DNA from: Ruminococcaceae bacterium UBA2854
GTDB taxonomy: Bacteria > Bacillota > Clostridia > Oscillospirales > Acutalibacteraceae
Reading direction: 5' to 3'
DNA length: 15,134 nt
Assembly: GCA_002350765.1 (NCBI GenBank)
Contig: DEFK01000006.1
Span: 28,510-43,643 of the forward strand
The translations under genes were made by a program, and so were the position numbers. The notes under the pieces are model-generated. The model was not told the DNA's origin. It did no database searches and saw only the letters and a program-made list of their open reading frames with translations. Positions 1 through 7,091 of this stretch are shown one piece after another; position 1 is the first letter of the stretch; each line of letters opens with the position of its first letter.

Positions 1-17
1 TGACATCTTTGATGTCA
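1..17 (+). terminator. Hairpin at the window edge, probable terminator of an upstream gene
   Basis: A perfect inverted repeat, TGACATC / GATGTCA with a TTT loop, is followed within two bases by a short T run. It fits a terminator for a gene lying to the left of the window. The stem is only 7 bp and the T run is short, so this is tentative. Confidence 0.4.
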
Positions 18-49
18 GTTTTGAATAAGGAGGATAGGTTCATCTGTTA

Positions 50-77
50 GTTCTCAGTTCTCGGTTCTCAGTTCTCG
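50..77. repeat. Heptamer tandem repeat, left cluster (GTTCTCA/GTTCTCG, four units)
   Basis: Four consecutive 7-bp units alternate GTTCTCA, GTTCTCG, GTTCTCA, GTTCTCG. A related cluster in opposite orientation lies at 172-203, so the 94 bp between them is framed by inverted repeats. No gene is visible in 1-385. Confidence 0.85.
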
Positions 78-171
78 GTAATTATTGTTTTACGTTAAAA
101 AGACTAATCAATATTAATACGGTCGGGACAATATGTATTATACTAGATTCCATTCTGTCTGCTCGACCGCA

Positions 172-203
172 ACTGAGAACTGACTACTGAGAACTGACCA
201 CTG
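172..203. repeat. Heptamer tandem repeat, right cluster (inverted relative to 50-77)
   Basis: The units ACTGAGA, ACTGACT, ACTGAGA, ACTGACC are followed by a partial ACTG. The reverse complement contains CAGTTCTCAG, matching the left cluster at 50-77. The space between also holds a short inverted pair, CGGTCG (120-125) and CGACCG (164-169). Confidence 0.85.
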
Positions 204-252
204 TTTTTATGACAGAAAGCGGTCGGTTTTATAAGGATGTAAAAGGCAAAAT

Positions 253-321
253 TGTCTAACCCCCTGGAAAAAATGTCTAACCCCCCTGGAAAAAATGTCT
301 AACCCCCTGGAAAAAATGTCT
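253..321. repeat. 21/22-bp tandem repeat, three full units plus a partial fourth
   Basis: The unit TGTCTAACCCCCTGGAAAAA begins at 253, 274 and 296, and a partial unit TGTCT begins at 317. Periods are 21, 22 and 21 bp; the second unit has one extra C. An AT-rich tract with ATAATAATT repeats follows to about 375. Periodicity near two helical turns suggests repeated protein-binding sites, for example transposase sites at an IS21-type end. That identity is inference only; no transposase gene is present here. Confidence 0.8.
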
Positions 322-385
322 ACATATAATAATATATATAATAATAATTATAATAATAATTATAATATTATAAAAAACAAAAAAA

Positions 386-1219
386 TCAATTTTTTAATCT
401 TACAAGATATTCACAGATTGATTTAGGAGTTTGGGAGGAGCTGTAGTTAGAGCAGGTTGTCGGCACAATTGAGCCGAGCTCGTACTGGCGGCCTTTTGTA
501 TAGAGCGCTCCCGCGAAATACTCGTTCCTCAGGCTTTCGGGCTTTATCCTATCGAACATATTCGGCATACGGAAATAGTAATCGAAATACACAAGCCCAG
601 TAACGCATACCGTCGGCGCGAACGCCGTAAGCACTATCGAGCTTCCCAAAACGGGCAGGCTCTCGTCAATACGCGCGGGAGCGATTATAAGCGGACAATC
701 CGAAAGCGCCTCGCGGTTTTCGGAGACGTTAACAACAATTCCCATATCGGAAAGAACCGTTTCCGCCGTATCGTCATACTGCTCGGCGTTATCGGTAACG
801 AGCTGTATATTCCCGCAATAATTCGCAAGCTCCGAAATAAGCGGGGAGCAATCCGTTCCGCCGTCATACACCCCGACTTTAAGGTCGGGGATTTCGCTTT
901 TTATCTTACTTAGCACGAACAAGCCGAGATTACACGCGAGCCGTCTTTTAAACTCGGTATTCTCAAATCTTTTAAACCCCATATTTTCGGGGAAAATCAC
1001 GCTGTCGTTACAGAGAATATGATTTCTCTGCGCTCCGATTACGCTGTCGAGCGCGTACCAATCCACAACGCCGTTTCGGTTTATATACCTTATATCGCGC
1101 AGGGCTACTCCCCGAGCGCTTTTTATTTCCGTAATAATTGAATTTCCGCGGAGTTTATTAAACATCTTTTTATACCATTTACCCGTCTTTACACTTTCTA
1201 TCGTCAACGCCGTAAGCAT
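386..1219 (-). CDS. Conserved-looking protein of unknown function with a Rossmann-like segment
   Basis: The product is 277 aa and I do not recognise the family. I chose the ATG at 1219 (MLTALTIES) because AGAGGG lies six bases upstream; a longer reading from 1315 would add 32 residues rich in Phe and Ile with no ribosome site. The centre (about residues 114-185) alternates hydrophobic strands with a glycine turn (VGVYDGG) followed by LISELANY and IQLVTDNAEQY. This resembles a nucleotide-binding alpha/beta fold, as in the NAD(P)-binding domains of reductases. A later stretch, CPLIIAPARI then SIVLTAFAP, would supply further strands. No signal peptide is evident. The gene diverges from the lysis cassette at 1380 and shares with it a 160-bp spacer holding a perfect palindrome. 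It reads as an intact cytoplasmic protein, but no reaction can be assigned. Confidence 0.7.
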   Translation of the reverse strand: MLTALTIESVKTGKWYKKMFNKLRGNSIITEIKSARGVALRDIRYINRNGVVDWYALDSVIGAQRNHILCNDSVIFPENMGFKRFENTEFKRRLACNLGLFVLSKIKSEIPDLKVGVYDGGTDCSPLISELANYCGNIQLVTDNAEQYDDTAETVLSDMGIVVNVSENREALSDCPLIIAPARIDESLPVLGSSIVLTAFAPTVCVTGLVYFDYYFRMPNMFDRIKPESLRNEYFAGALYTKGRQYELGSIVPTTCSNYSSSQTPKSICEYLVRLKN

Positions 1220-1294
1220 ATATATCCCTCTTTTATATTTTTTAGCAATTAAAATATATGAACGTAAAAAATAAAAAATGAAAAATTTTCTAAA

Positions 1295-1318
1295 AAATTG
1301 CATAAAAATATGCAATTT
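1295..1318. promoter_or_regulatory. Perfect palindrome in a divergent intergenic region, possible operator
   Basis: AAATTGCATA and TATGCAATTT are perfect 10-bp arms around AAAA. The site lies between the leftward gene starting at 1219 and the rightward cassette starting at 1380. Its position and symmetry suit a dimeric repressor controlling both. A hairpin in RNA is the alternative; there is no following T run long enough for a good terminator. Confidence 0.45.
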
Positions 1319-1379
1319 CTTTTAAATTTGCGTTTATAAGTGAGAGCGAAATTTTTTACACTTTATAAAGGAGAAAAAT

Positions 1380-1571
1380 ATGACTTATAACACACAAACC
1401 GTAAATTTACGTGAGCTTACCGCGGACGAGGGGATGGTTATTACCGACAGGGAAACTCAGACCTTACGCTCTAAAAAGGTTTTTCTCGGCAAGGAGGAGA
1501 ACAAGTCGAGCTTTATCGAGATTGACGAAAACACTCCTCTTCCAGAAACGGAGAACAGCGATGAACATTAA
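1380..1571 (+). CDS. Small phage-type protein upstream of holin
   Basis: A 63-aa acidic protein has a clear ribosome site (AAAGGAG, six bases before the ATG). It contains LTADEGMVITDRETQT followed by KKVFLGKEENKSSFIEI. I recall this pattern (LTADEGM..., then K.V.LG, then an S-F/W-x-E-I end) from small proteins encoded near tail and holin genes of clostridial prophages. No enzymatic function is known to me. Its last codons overlap the start of the holin by 11 bp, so the two are translationally coupled and belong to one lysis cassette. No signal peptide or membrane segment is present. Confidence 0.75.
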   Translation: MTYNTQTVNLRELTADEGMVITDRETQTLRSKKVFLGKEENKSSFIEIDENTPLPETENSDEH

Positions 1572-1977
1572 AGACCTGATATGTACGGGTTTAGGCGCCG
1601 CGGGAGCTGTAGTAACGGCGCTGTTCGGCGGTTGGACAAGCGGAATCGTTACCCTGCTTATCTTTATGAGCTTAGATTACATAAGCGGAATTATGGTAGC
1701 GGGAGTTTTTAACAAATCCCTTAAAACCAGGAACGGCGCTCTCGAAAGCCGAGCGGGCTGGAAAGGCTTATGCCGTAAGGGAATGACGCTTATCATTATC
1801 CTCTTAGCCTACAGGCTCGATCTACATATCGGAACGAACTATATCCGTGACGCGGTGACAATCGGCTTTTGCGTAAACGAAGCTATTTCAATTATCGAAA
1901 ACGCGGGACTTATGGGACTTCCCCTCCCCGACGCGCTAACAAAGGCGATTGACATTCTGAACAAAAAAGCTAAATAA
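1561..1977 (+). CDS. Phage holin, toxin-secretion/phage-lysis holin family
   Basis: The 138-aa membrane protein starts at the ATG at 1561 (MNIKDLICTG), overlapping the preceding gene. Longer in-frame readings upstream lie entirely inside that gene. Two N-terminal hydrophobic segments (about 8-25 and 28-47) surround GGWTSGIVTLLIFMSLDYISG. The L-D-Y-x-[ST]-G motif, followed by the Arg/Lys-rich loop (LKTRNGALESRAGWKG), is characteristic of the Cp-1/TcdE-like holin family. A third segment is at about 77-90. Holins of this family permeabilise the cytoplasmic membrane so that endolysin can reach peptidoglycan. In some clostridia (TcdE) they help export large proteins that lack a signal. The endolysin gene begins 12 bp after the stop codon, which supports the assignment. 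Confidence 0.92.
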   Translation: MNIKDLICTGLGAAGAVVTALFGGWTSGIVTLLIFMSLDYISGIMVAGVFNKSLKTRNGALESRAGWKGLCRKGMTLIIILLAYRLDLHIGTNYIRDAVTIGFCVNEAISIIENAGLMGLPLPDALTKAIDILNKKAK

Positions 1978-1988
1978 GGGGTGGTAAT

Positions 1989-2855
1989 ATCACAGCTAAC
2001 GAGATTATAAAGAAAGCGAAAGCGTACATAGGAACTAAGGACGACGGCAACAACAAGGTAAAATTCAACACCGAATTTTACGGCAGCGAGGTAAGCGGAG
2101 AGGCTTATCCGTGGTGCGTAGTGTTTATATGGTATGTGTTTAAAAAGCTCGGCGCTTCCGCGTTATTCTGCGAAGGTCGGAAAATCGCGAGCTGCGGTTC
2201 GGTTATGTCGATTATGTCGGCTCAGAAGCACAGCTATAAGGAAACGCCTAAGAAGGGCGACCTCGTGATTTTCGATTTCTCGGGAAATCACAAGGCGCAT
2301 ACGCATATCGGACTTGTAACGGAGGTTATAAACTCAACTACGTTTAAAACCGTCGAGGGTAATACGGGCAACAGCGACTATACAAACGGCGGTTACGTTC
2401 TCGAACAGACAAGATACAACCGCCAGGTTAACTGCTTTATACGCCCGAAATATAAGGCGGAAAAGAAAAAGACCGCCGCTCTTATCGAGGACGGTACAGT
2501 TTACAAATACGCGTATAAAGACCCCGCGGGTAAAAGCTCGAAAGCCTTAAAGAAGTTAAAAAAGGGAGATAAAGTCGAGCTTATCGCCGACGACGGTTAC
2601 GGCTGGTCGGAGGTTAAAAGCGGAAACACAACGGGCTTTATTATGAACAAGCACCTTAACACAGAGGGATTATCGAAATTCAAAACCTGTACCGTAAGGA
2701 CAGCAGTCTATGTTCAGCCTTACAAAAACAAAAAGCTTTATCCCGAACGCAAGCTCGCCAAGGGTACTAAATACACCCTTATCTGCGAAATTGAAAACGG
2801 AGATTTTAAGGGTAAAAAATATATCGGAATAGACAAAAACCGTTATTATATCTAA
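1989..2855 (+). CDS. CHAP-domain endolysin (amidase/peptidase) with C-terminal SH3-like repeats, apparent ATC start
   Basis: A 288-aa cell-wall hydrolase. The N-terminal CHAP domain (about 1-155) has the catalytic Cys at residue 43 (AYPWCVVF) and His at about 106 (HTHIGLVTEV), plus the VEGNTGN strand. Two SH3-type wall-binding segments follow (about 164-226 and 228-288). Catalysis would cleave amide bonds in peptidoglycan after holin opens the membrane. The start is odd. The reading frame and homology begin at codon ATC (1989), preceded by AGGGGTGG at 1977-1984, in the phase expected for ATG-ACA-GCT-AAC (MTANEIIKKA). There is no in-frame ATG, GTG or TTG before GTG at 2121, and that start would remove the catalytic Cys. 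Either ATC is used, like the rare ATT start of infC, or the gene lost its start by G-to-C substitution, or one base is miscalled. Confidence 0.85.
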   Translation: MTANEIIKKAKAYIGTKDDGNNKVKFNTEFYGSEVSGEAYPWCVVFIWYVFKKLGASALFCEGRKIASCGSVMSIMSAQKHSYKETPKKGDLVIFDFSGNHKAHTHIGLVTEVINSTTFKTVEGNTGNSDYTNGGYVLEQTRYNRQVNCFIRPKYKAEKKKTAALIEDGTVYKYAYKDPAGKSSKALKKLKKGDKVELIADDGYGWSEVKSGNTTGFIMNKHLNTEGLSKFKTCTVRTAVYVQPYKNKKLYPERKLAKGTKYTLICEIENGDFKGKKYIGIDKNRYYI

Positions 2856-2872
2856 GCGGCGAGATACCGCTT
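2854..2872 (+). other. Small hairpin at the end of the lysis cassette
   Basis: AAGCGG / CCGCTT with a 7-nt loop begins inside the endolysin stop codon. There is no T tract after it, so termination here is doubtful. The 110 bp between the convergent endolysin and serpin genes also hold an 8-bp-stem hairpin (AACGGAAA / TTTCCGTT, 2914-2942). Confidence 0.35.
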
Positions 2873-2878
2873 ATATGC

Positions 2879-2908
2879 AAAAGGTCAGCTCCGAAAAAGA
2901 GCTGACCT
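2879..2908 (-). terminator. Intrinsic terminator of the serpin operon
   Basis: A perfect 10-bp stem (AGGTCAGCTC / GAGCTGACCT) has a 7-nt loop. On the minus strand it is followed by TTTT. It lies 59 bp past the stop codon of the last serpin. In the plus direction no T run follows, so it acts mainly on leftward transcripts. Confidence 0.8.
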
Positions 2909-2966
2909 GATTAAACGGAAATATATCAGAGAGGTTTCCGTTAAAAGGATAATTCAATTATTTAAC

Positions 2967-4913
2967 TTATTCGCTGAGCGTAGGATCTTTAACCTGTCCC
3001 TCAAACATAACAACATCATTCGGGTCGGTTATAATAAATCCGAAATTACGGTCCATAGTTAAGGTGTGATAAACATAGGAGCTCATATCAGGAGCGGTTG
3101 CGTCGTTGCCGACAATTATAGTAACAGCCGCGCCTTCAACGCCCTTTGTATTAACGTCAATTACCGTCTTATGTTTAATCTTGGAAATCATTAACGGTCT
3201 GTTTTCAAAAAGCGGAGAGTAAAATGCGTTAAACGCGTTAGTCAGCTCGTTATTATTCGCAAGGACTTTTTCGAGCTCGGTATCGCTCGCGATTTTAAAG
3301 CTCGGGAATACGCAACGGGTAAGATGGTATTTACCGCTTTCGTTACACTTAAAATCAGTTTGGCTGTTAACCTTATCGAGGTTATCGGCGGACATCGCCT
3401 GAGCTAAGGTATAGCCGTCCTTCGGGAGAACAAACTTAACCTTATAACCCGCTTCGGTTTCGGTATAGAAATAATAACAGCTGTCGGTTTCCTGGATCTG
3501 GCCCGCGAGATAATCGCCGTTTAAAAACTCACATTCTTTTACGCCGTTATCGGTTGTAAAAGACATTTTCGAGGTCGGGAGTTCTTCGCTTTCCAAATCC
3601 CATACATCTTTAAAATACAGGGTATTTATAAGAGCGAAAACGGTTGCCGTGTCGAGCTTAAAGTTTTGGTCGATAAGCCCGTTTGTCTGTTCCTTAATAA
3701 ACTTTCTTACGGCGCTGTTCGCGGCGTCGTTATCGTCCTTAAACGGAGTGCTGAAAGCGTTGCAGTAAAGTTTTTCCGCAAGCGTATTTAAGGTATCGGC
3801 GTCAGCTCCCTCGGAGTCGTTATCGTCAATCCATATTGAATTGGTGAGGTCAACCTTGCCGAGTTCTATTTCCTCGTTACCATTAAAATAGTCAATAAAC
3901 TTAAATCTTTTTTCAATGCTTTTAAAGAGAGCGCCTGTCTTTTCGATATCGGCTTCATTCATTCCGACCAGGCTCTCGATATCGCTCTTTACGCCCTCGT
4001 CGCCTACGTTATAAAGCATAGCGAGCGCCATATAAGCCGATAAAGGCGACATCGCGTAGTTGCCTTTTTCGTTCTCGCAAGCCATAGCGTAGAGCTTGTT
4101 GGAGAATGAGGAAAGCTTGCCATAGAACTCGGCGCTAAAGGTTTCCGAGGAAGCTGTGTCCTCGGGAACCGTATTTAAAGCTCTGCTCTTAGGCTCAACG
4201 TAAGGCTCCTCGGTAGTTTCTTCGGTAAAGTTAAACGTCGCGATACTCTCGGTAGCGCGTGTAGCGGGCTGAACCGATGTCGGCTCGATTACCGCTTCCT
4301 GAGTCGAAGCGGTGGATTCTGTCGCTTCGGTATAATTCGCGGCAGTCGTTTCTTCTACCTCGGTAGAGGTTTCGGGCTCAGTCTTGTACTGACTTTCCGT
4401 TGTCGGCTCGACGGCTGTTGTATCCTCTACAGCCTCGGTGGAATCAATTGGAGCGGTCGGCTCCGTTGTACTTGACTCGGTTGTCGCGGGAACAACTGTC
4501 GCGGTTGCCGCGGGTACGGACGATTTTTTAACAGTATTCTTAACCTTTACCTTAAAGGTAAGGGTTTTCTTATAGGAACGCTTTTTAAACTTATATTTAA
4601 CCTTAACCTTTATCTTGGTATCGCCCTTCTTTTTAGCGGTAACCTTACCCTTTTTAGATACCGAGGCGATTTTTTTATTCGAGCTTTTATAGGTTATCTT
4701 ATTTACCTTAACGCCCTTGGCTTTTTTTACTTTTATATTAGCCGTGCCGTAAACCTTTTTACCGTTCTTTTCGGAAATTTTTAAGGTTGCGGACGATTTT
4801 TTCAGGCTTACCTTTTCAGCCTTTTTCTTAGCGGCGGACGAGCTCAGCGGTAAAGCTGTAAAAATACTCGTCAGCATAACCGCCGAAAGTATAATTGAAA
4901 TAACTTTTTTCAT
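2967..4913 (-). CDS. Secreted serpin with Ig-like N-terminal module and T/E/P-rich linker
   Basis: The 648-aa protein starts at an ATG with GGAGG eight bases upstream. Residues 1-28 form a signal peptide (cleavage near SSSAA/KKK). Residues 29-128 are a very Lys-rich bacterial Ig-like (Big_2) module with the SSNKKIASVSKKGKV motif. Residues 130-260 are a Thr/Glu/Pro/Ser-rich linker, and 261-648 a full serpin domain. Serpin landmarks are NKLYAMACENEKGNYAMSP (helix A/s6B), TNGLIDQNF, ALINTLYFKDVW, FPSFKI and the C-terminal FGFIITDPNDVVMFEGQV. The hinge before the reactive loop (about 591-598, GVEGAAVT) has small residues as in inhibitory serpins, so a protease-trapping role is likely. The reactive loop is about seven residues longer than that of alpha-1-antitrypsin, so P1 cannot be fixed. 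It is the last gene of a three-serpin operon, 21 bp after the middle copy. Confidence 0.93.
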   Translation of the reverse strand: MKKVISIILSAVMLTSIFTALPLSSSAAKKKAEKVSLKKSSATLKISEKNGKKVYGTANIKVKKAKGVKVNKITYKSSNKKIASVSKKGKVTAKKKGDTKIKVKVKYKFKKRSYKKTLTFKVKVKNTVKKSSVPAATATVVPATTESSTTEPTAPIDSTEAVEDTTAVEPTTESQYKTEPETSTEVEETTAANYTEATESTASTQEAVIEPTSVQPATRATESIATFNFTEETTEEPYVEPKSRALNTVPEDTASSETFSAEFYGKLSSFSNKLYAMACENEKGNYAMSPLSAYMALAMLYNVGDEGVKSDIESLVGMNEADIEKTGALFKSIEKRFKFIDYFNGNEEIELGKVDLTNSIWIDDNDSEGADADTLNTLAEKLYCNAFSTPFKDDNDAANSAVRKFIKEQTNGLIDQNFKLDTATVFALINTLYFKDVWDLESEELPTSKMSFTTDNGVKECEFLNGDYLAGQIQETDSCYYFYTETEAGYKVKFVLPKDGYTLAQAMSADNLDKVNSQTDFKCNESGKYHLTRCVFPSFKIASDTELEKVLANNNELTNAFNAFYSPLFENRPLMISKIKHKTVIDVNTKGVEGAAVTIIVGNDATAPDMSSYVYHTLTMDRNFGFIITDPNDVVMFEGQVKDPTLSE

Positions 4914-4934
4914 AATCTATTCCTCCGATCAGCT

Positions 4935-5837
4935 TTATTTCGTAACCTGTCCCTCGAACAGAACAACGTCATTACAATTGGTTACTATAAATCCGAAATT
5001 TTTATCGAGCAATAAGCTATGATAAACATTCGGATCTTCTTCCTCAGCGCAACCCGGGGCTATTTCGACAATTGTCACCGCCGCTCCCTCGACGCCTTTT
5101 TTATTAACATCGAGAACCGCCTTATGTACAATCTTGTCGGCTGAAAGCAATTGCTCCTTATCCTCGGTAATAGGAGAAGTGAATACTCCGAAAGCGTTGT
5201 TTAATACATCATTTTCTTTAAAAACGTTTTCGAGGTCTGTAAAGCTTTCAACTTTAAAGCTCGGGAAGATACAACAGGTAAAATGGTTTTTACCGTTTTC
5301 TTTACTCTTAAAATCAGTTTGGCTGTTAACCTTATTCAGATTGTCCGCGCTCATAGCTTCTTTAAGCGTATGGCCGTCCTTCGGGAGTACAAATTTAATC
5401 TTATTACCGTATTTTGTTTCTGTATAGAAATAGTAGGAGCAGTCGGTTTCCTGAATCTGGCCAGGAAGATAGTCGCCGTATAAAAACTCACGGTATATAG
5501 TTCCGTTATCGGTTTTAAACGCCAATTCCTTCGTATAAAGCTCGTCAGAACCTTCTAAAAACCAAACATCCTTAAAATAGATTGTATTTATAAGCGCGAA
5601 AAGCGTAGCAGAATCTAAATCGAAACTCTGGTTAATAAGCCCTCTGGTCTTTTCGCAGATGAAATCCTGAATCTCTTTATTGGCGGCGGCGTTATCATCT
5701 CTAAACGTCGTTTCAAAAGCGTCCGCATAAAGAGCCTGGGCTATTTTCTTTAGCTCCTCGCTGTCCAGCTTAACATTCTTATCAGACCAGATTGAATTGG
5801 AAAGCTCAACGCACGATTCTTCAACAAATTCTTCGGT
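4935..5837 (-). pseudogene. C-terminal part of the middle serpin, downstream of an in-frame stop
   Basis: This stretch continues in the same frame as the gene ending at 5838-5840, directly after a TAA. It reads TEEFVEESCVELSNSIWSD onward through TRGLINQSF, ALINTIYFKDVW, FPSFKV, the hinge GVEGAAVTIV and the end FGFIVTNCNDVVLFEGQV. It supplies about two thirds of the serpin domain, including the reactive loop. The first ATG-type start inside (near 5525, MAFKTDNG) would give a 196-aa piece with no signal peptide and no ribosome site, so independent function is unlikely. The bases around the stop show a single nonsense codon, not a frameshift. Readthrough would restore a 706-aa serpin. Confidence 0.85.
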
Positions 5838-7058
5838 TTACCAGTTGTAATCGCCATAATGGGAAACAATATCAATATAGAGCTCTCCTGTCCGCGCTAA
5901 ATCGCTGTCGTTCATTTCGACAAAGCTTTCTATATCGTTTTTAACGCCTTCGTCGCCGATATTATAAAGCATAGCGAGCGCCATATATACGGAAATCGGC
6001 GACATTACGTAGTTGTCGTCTATATCCTCGGAGCACATAGCGTAGAGCTTGTTCGAGAAGGAGGAAAGCTTATCTTTAAATGTCGGCTCCTTGGTTTCCG
6101 CTTCTGTAGCGGGAGCGGTTGTATACATCTCGTAATAAGGCGAGCCGTCGGGTTTTGTAACTCCTGTCCAGTTGGGATCGGTTTCACCTGGTTTATCAAG
6201 GTCAGTACAATGGCCTGTATCGCCCTCGGTATTGCCCTGCGCATCCCAGTCGGTACAATGACCCGTATCGCCCTGGATATCATTGTTTGTATTCGGCTGT
6301 GTTTCGTAGAACTCATAATAAGGGGAGCCGTCGGGCTTTGTAACGCCTGTCCAGTCGGGATCTGTCACGCCGGGATTATCGAGGTCTGTACAATGGCTGG
6401 TATCTCCCTGGATATCGTTGTCTGTACAATGACCTGTATCTCCCTGAATATCGTTTGTAGGCATAGGAATATAATCATCTCCGCCTGTGGGAGCTATAAT
6501 ATCTTCTGTCACTTCGGGATTCGTCGGCGCGGGCTCGTTTGTGGAGACAGGATCTGTCGGAGCCTGCGTTTCAGTTTCACTAACCCAGGGAGCAGTCGGT
6601 TCTACCGTTGTAGTTTCCTGCGCCTCGGTTGTTACGGGTGCGGAAGTCGCTTCATTAACAGGCTTGGACTTCTTGATACTGTTCTTAACAGTCGCGAAGA
6701 ATAACAGCTTTTTGTTATAAGTACGCTTTTTGAACTTATACTTAACCTTAACCGTTATAATGGCTATGCCCGCTGACTTAGCCTTTACCTTACCGTTTTT
6801 GCTTACGGACGCAATCTTTTTATTAGAGCTTTTATATGTAGTGCTCTTAATTTTTACGCCTTTTAATTTTTTTACCTTTATGTTCGTTGTGCCGTAAACC
6901 TTTTTACCGTTTTTCTTGGTAATCTTTAAGGTTGCGGACGATTTTTTCAGGCTTACTTTTTCAGTCTTTTTCTTAGCGGCGAACGAGGTTGTCGGGAGCG
7001 AGGTAAAAAAACTCATCACCATCACCGCTGAAATAATAATTGAAATAAACTTTTTCAT
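5838..7058 (-). CDS. Middle secreted serpin, truncated by a nonsense codon (N-terminal 406 aa)
   Basis: The start is an ATG with GGAGG seven bases upstream. Residues 1-28 are a signal peptide (TTSFAA/KKK). Residues 29-128 form the basic Ig-like module, closely similar to that of the downstream serpin. Residues 130-325 are a Pro/Thr/Asp-rich linker with an internal duplication and four GHC/SHC motifs. The first part of the serpin domain (from about 326: KLSSFSNKLYAM, YVMSPISVYMALAMLYNIGDEGVK) ends at W406. TAA (5838-5840) then interrupts the domain, and homology resumes in the same frame. The truncated product would be secreted but would lack the reactive loop and central sheet strands, so it cannot inhibit proteases by the serpin mechanism. 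It could still act as an envelope-binding Ig-like/linker protein. Second gene of the operon, 33 bp after the upstream serpin. Confidence 0.85.
   Translation of the reverse strand: MKKFISIIISAVMVMSFFTSLPTTSFAAKKKTEKVSLKKSSATLKITKKNGKKVYGTTNIKVKKLKGVKIKSTTYKSSNKKIASVSKNGKVKAKSAGIAIITVKVKYKFKKRTYNKKLLFFATVKNSIKKSKPVNEATSAPVTTEAQETTTVEPTAPWVSETETQAPTDPVSTNEPAPTNPEVTEDIIAPTGGDDYIPMPTNDIQGDTGHCTDNDIQGDTSHCTDLDNPGVTDPDWTGVTKPDGSPYYEFYETQPNTNNDIQGDTGHCTDWDAQGNTEGDTGHCTDLDKPGETDPNWTGVTKPDGSPYYEMYTTAPATEAETKEPTFKDKLSSFSNKLYAMCSEDIDDNYVMSPISVYMALAMLYNIGDEGVKNDIESFVEMNDSDLARTGELYIDIVSHYGDYNW
6114..6455 (-). repeat. Internal duplication in the serpin linker (GDTGHCTD and TKPDGSPYYE repeats)
   Basis: In linker residues 202-315 the octapeptide GDT[GS]HCTD occurs four times. 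The segment through DPxWTGVTKPDGSPYYE occurs twice, about 61 residues apart. Three GDT[GS]HCTD copies are preceded by NDIQ. The DNA is repeated accordingly (for example GTACAATG at several places). Cysteines in an exported linker are unusual and might form disulfides. Confidence 0.85.
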
Positions 7059-7091
7059 TTTGATCCTCCATAAATCTATAAAATTAAAATT

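Noticed and set aside
253..321. CRISPR array
   Set aside because: The repeats are directly adjoining with no variable spacers and no cas genes are nearby.
1220..1315. N-terminal extension of the leftward gene to 1315
   Set aside because: The extra 32 residues come from AT-rich DNA overlapping the palindrome, and a good ribosome site precedes the ATG at 1219.
1411..1560. Extended holin start upstream of 1561
   Set aside because: This region is the body of the 63-aa gene in another frame; the ATG at 1561 gives a normal holin N-terminus.
2121..2855. Endolysin starting at GTG 2121
   Set aside because: It would lack the catalytic Cys (2115-2117) and the first helix of the CHAP domain; no ribosome site precedes it.
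6210..6704. 164-aa open frame opposite the serpin linker
   Set aside because: It is an antisense shadow of the repetitive linker with no ribosome site and an odd Cys/Ile-rich composition.
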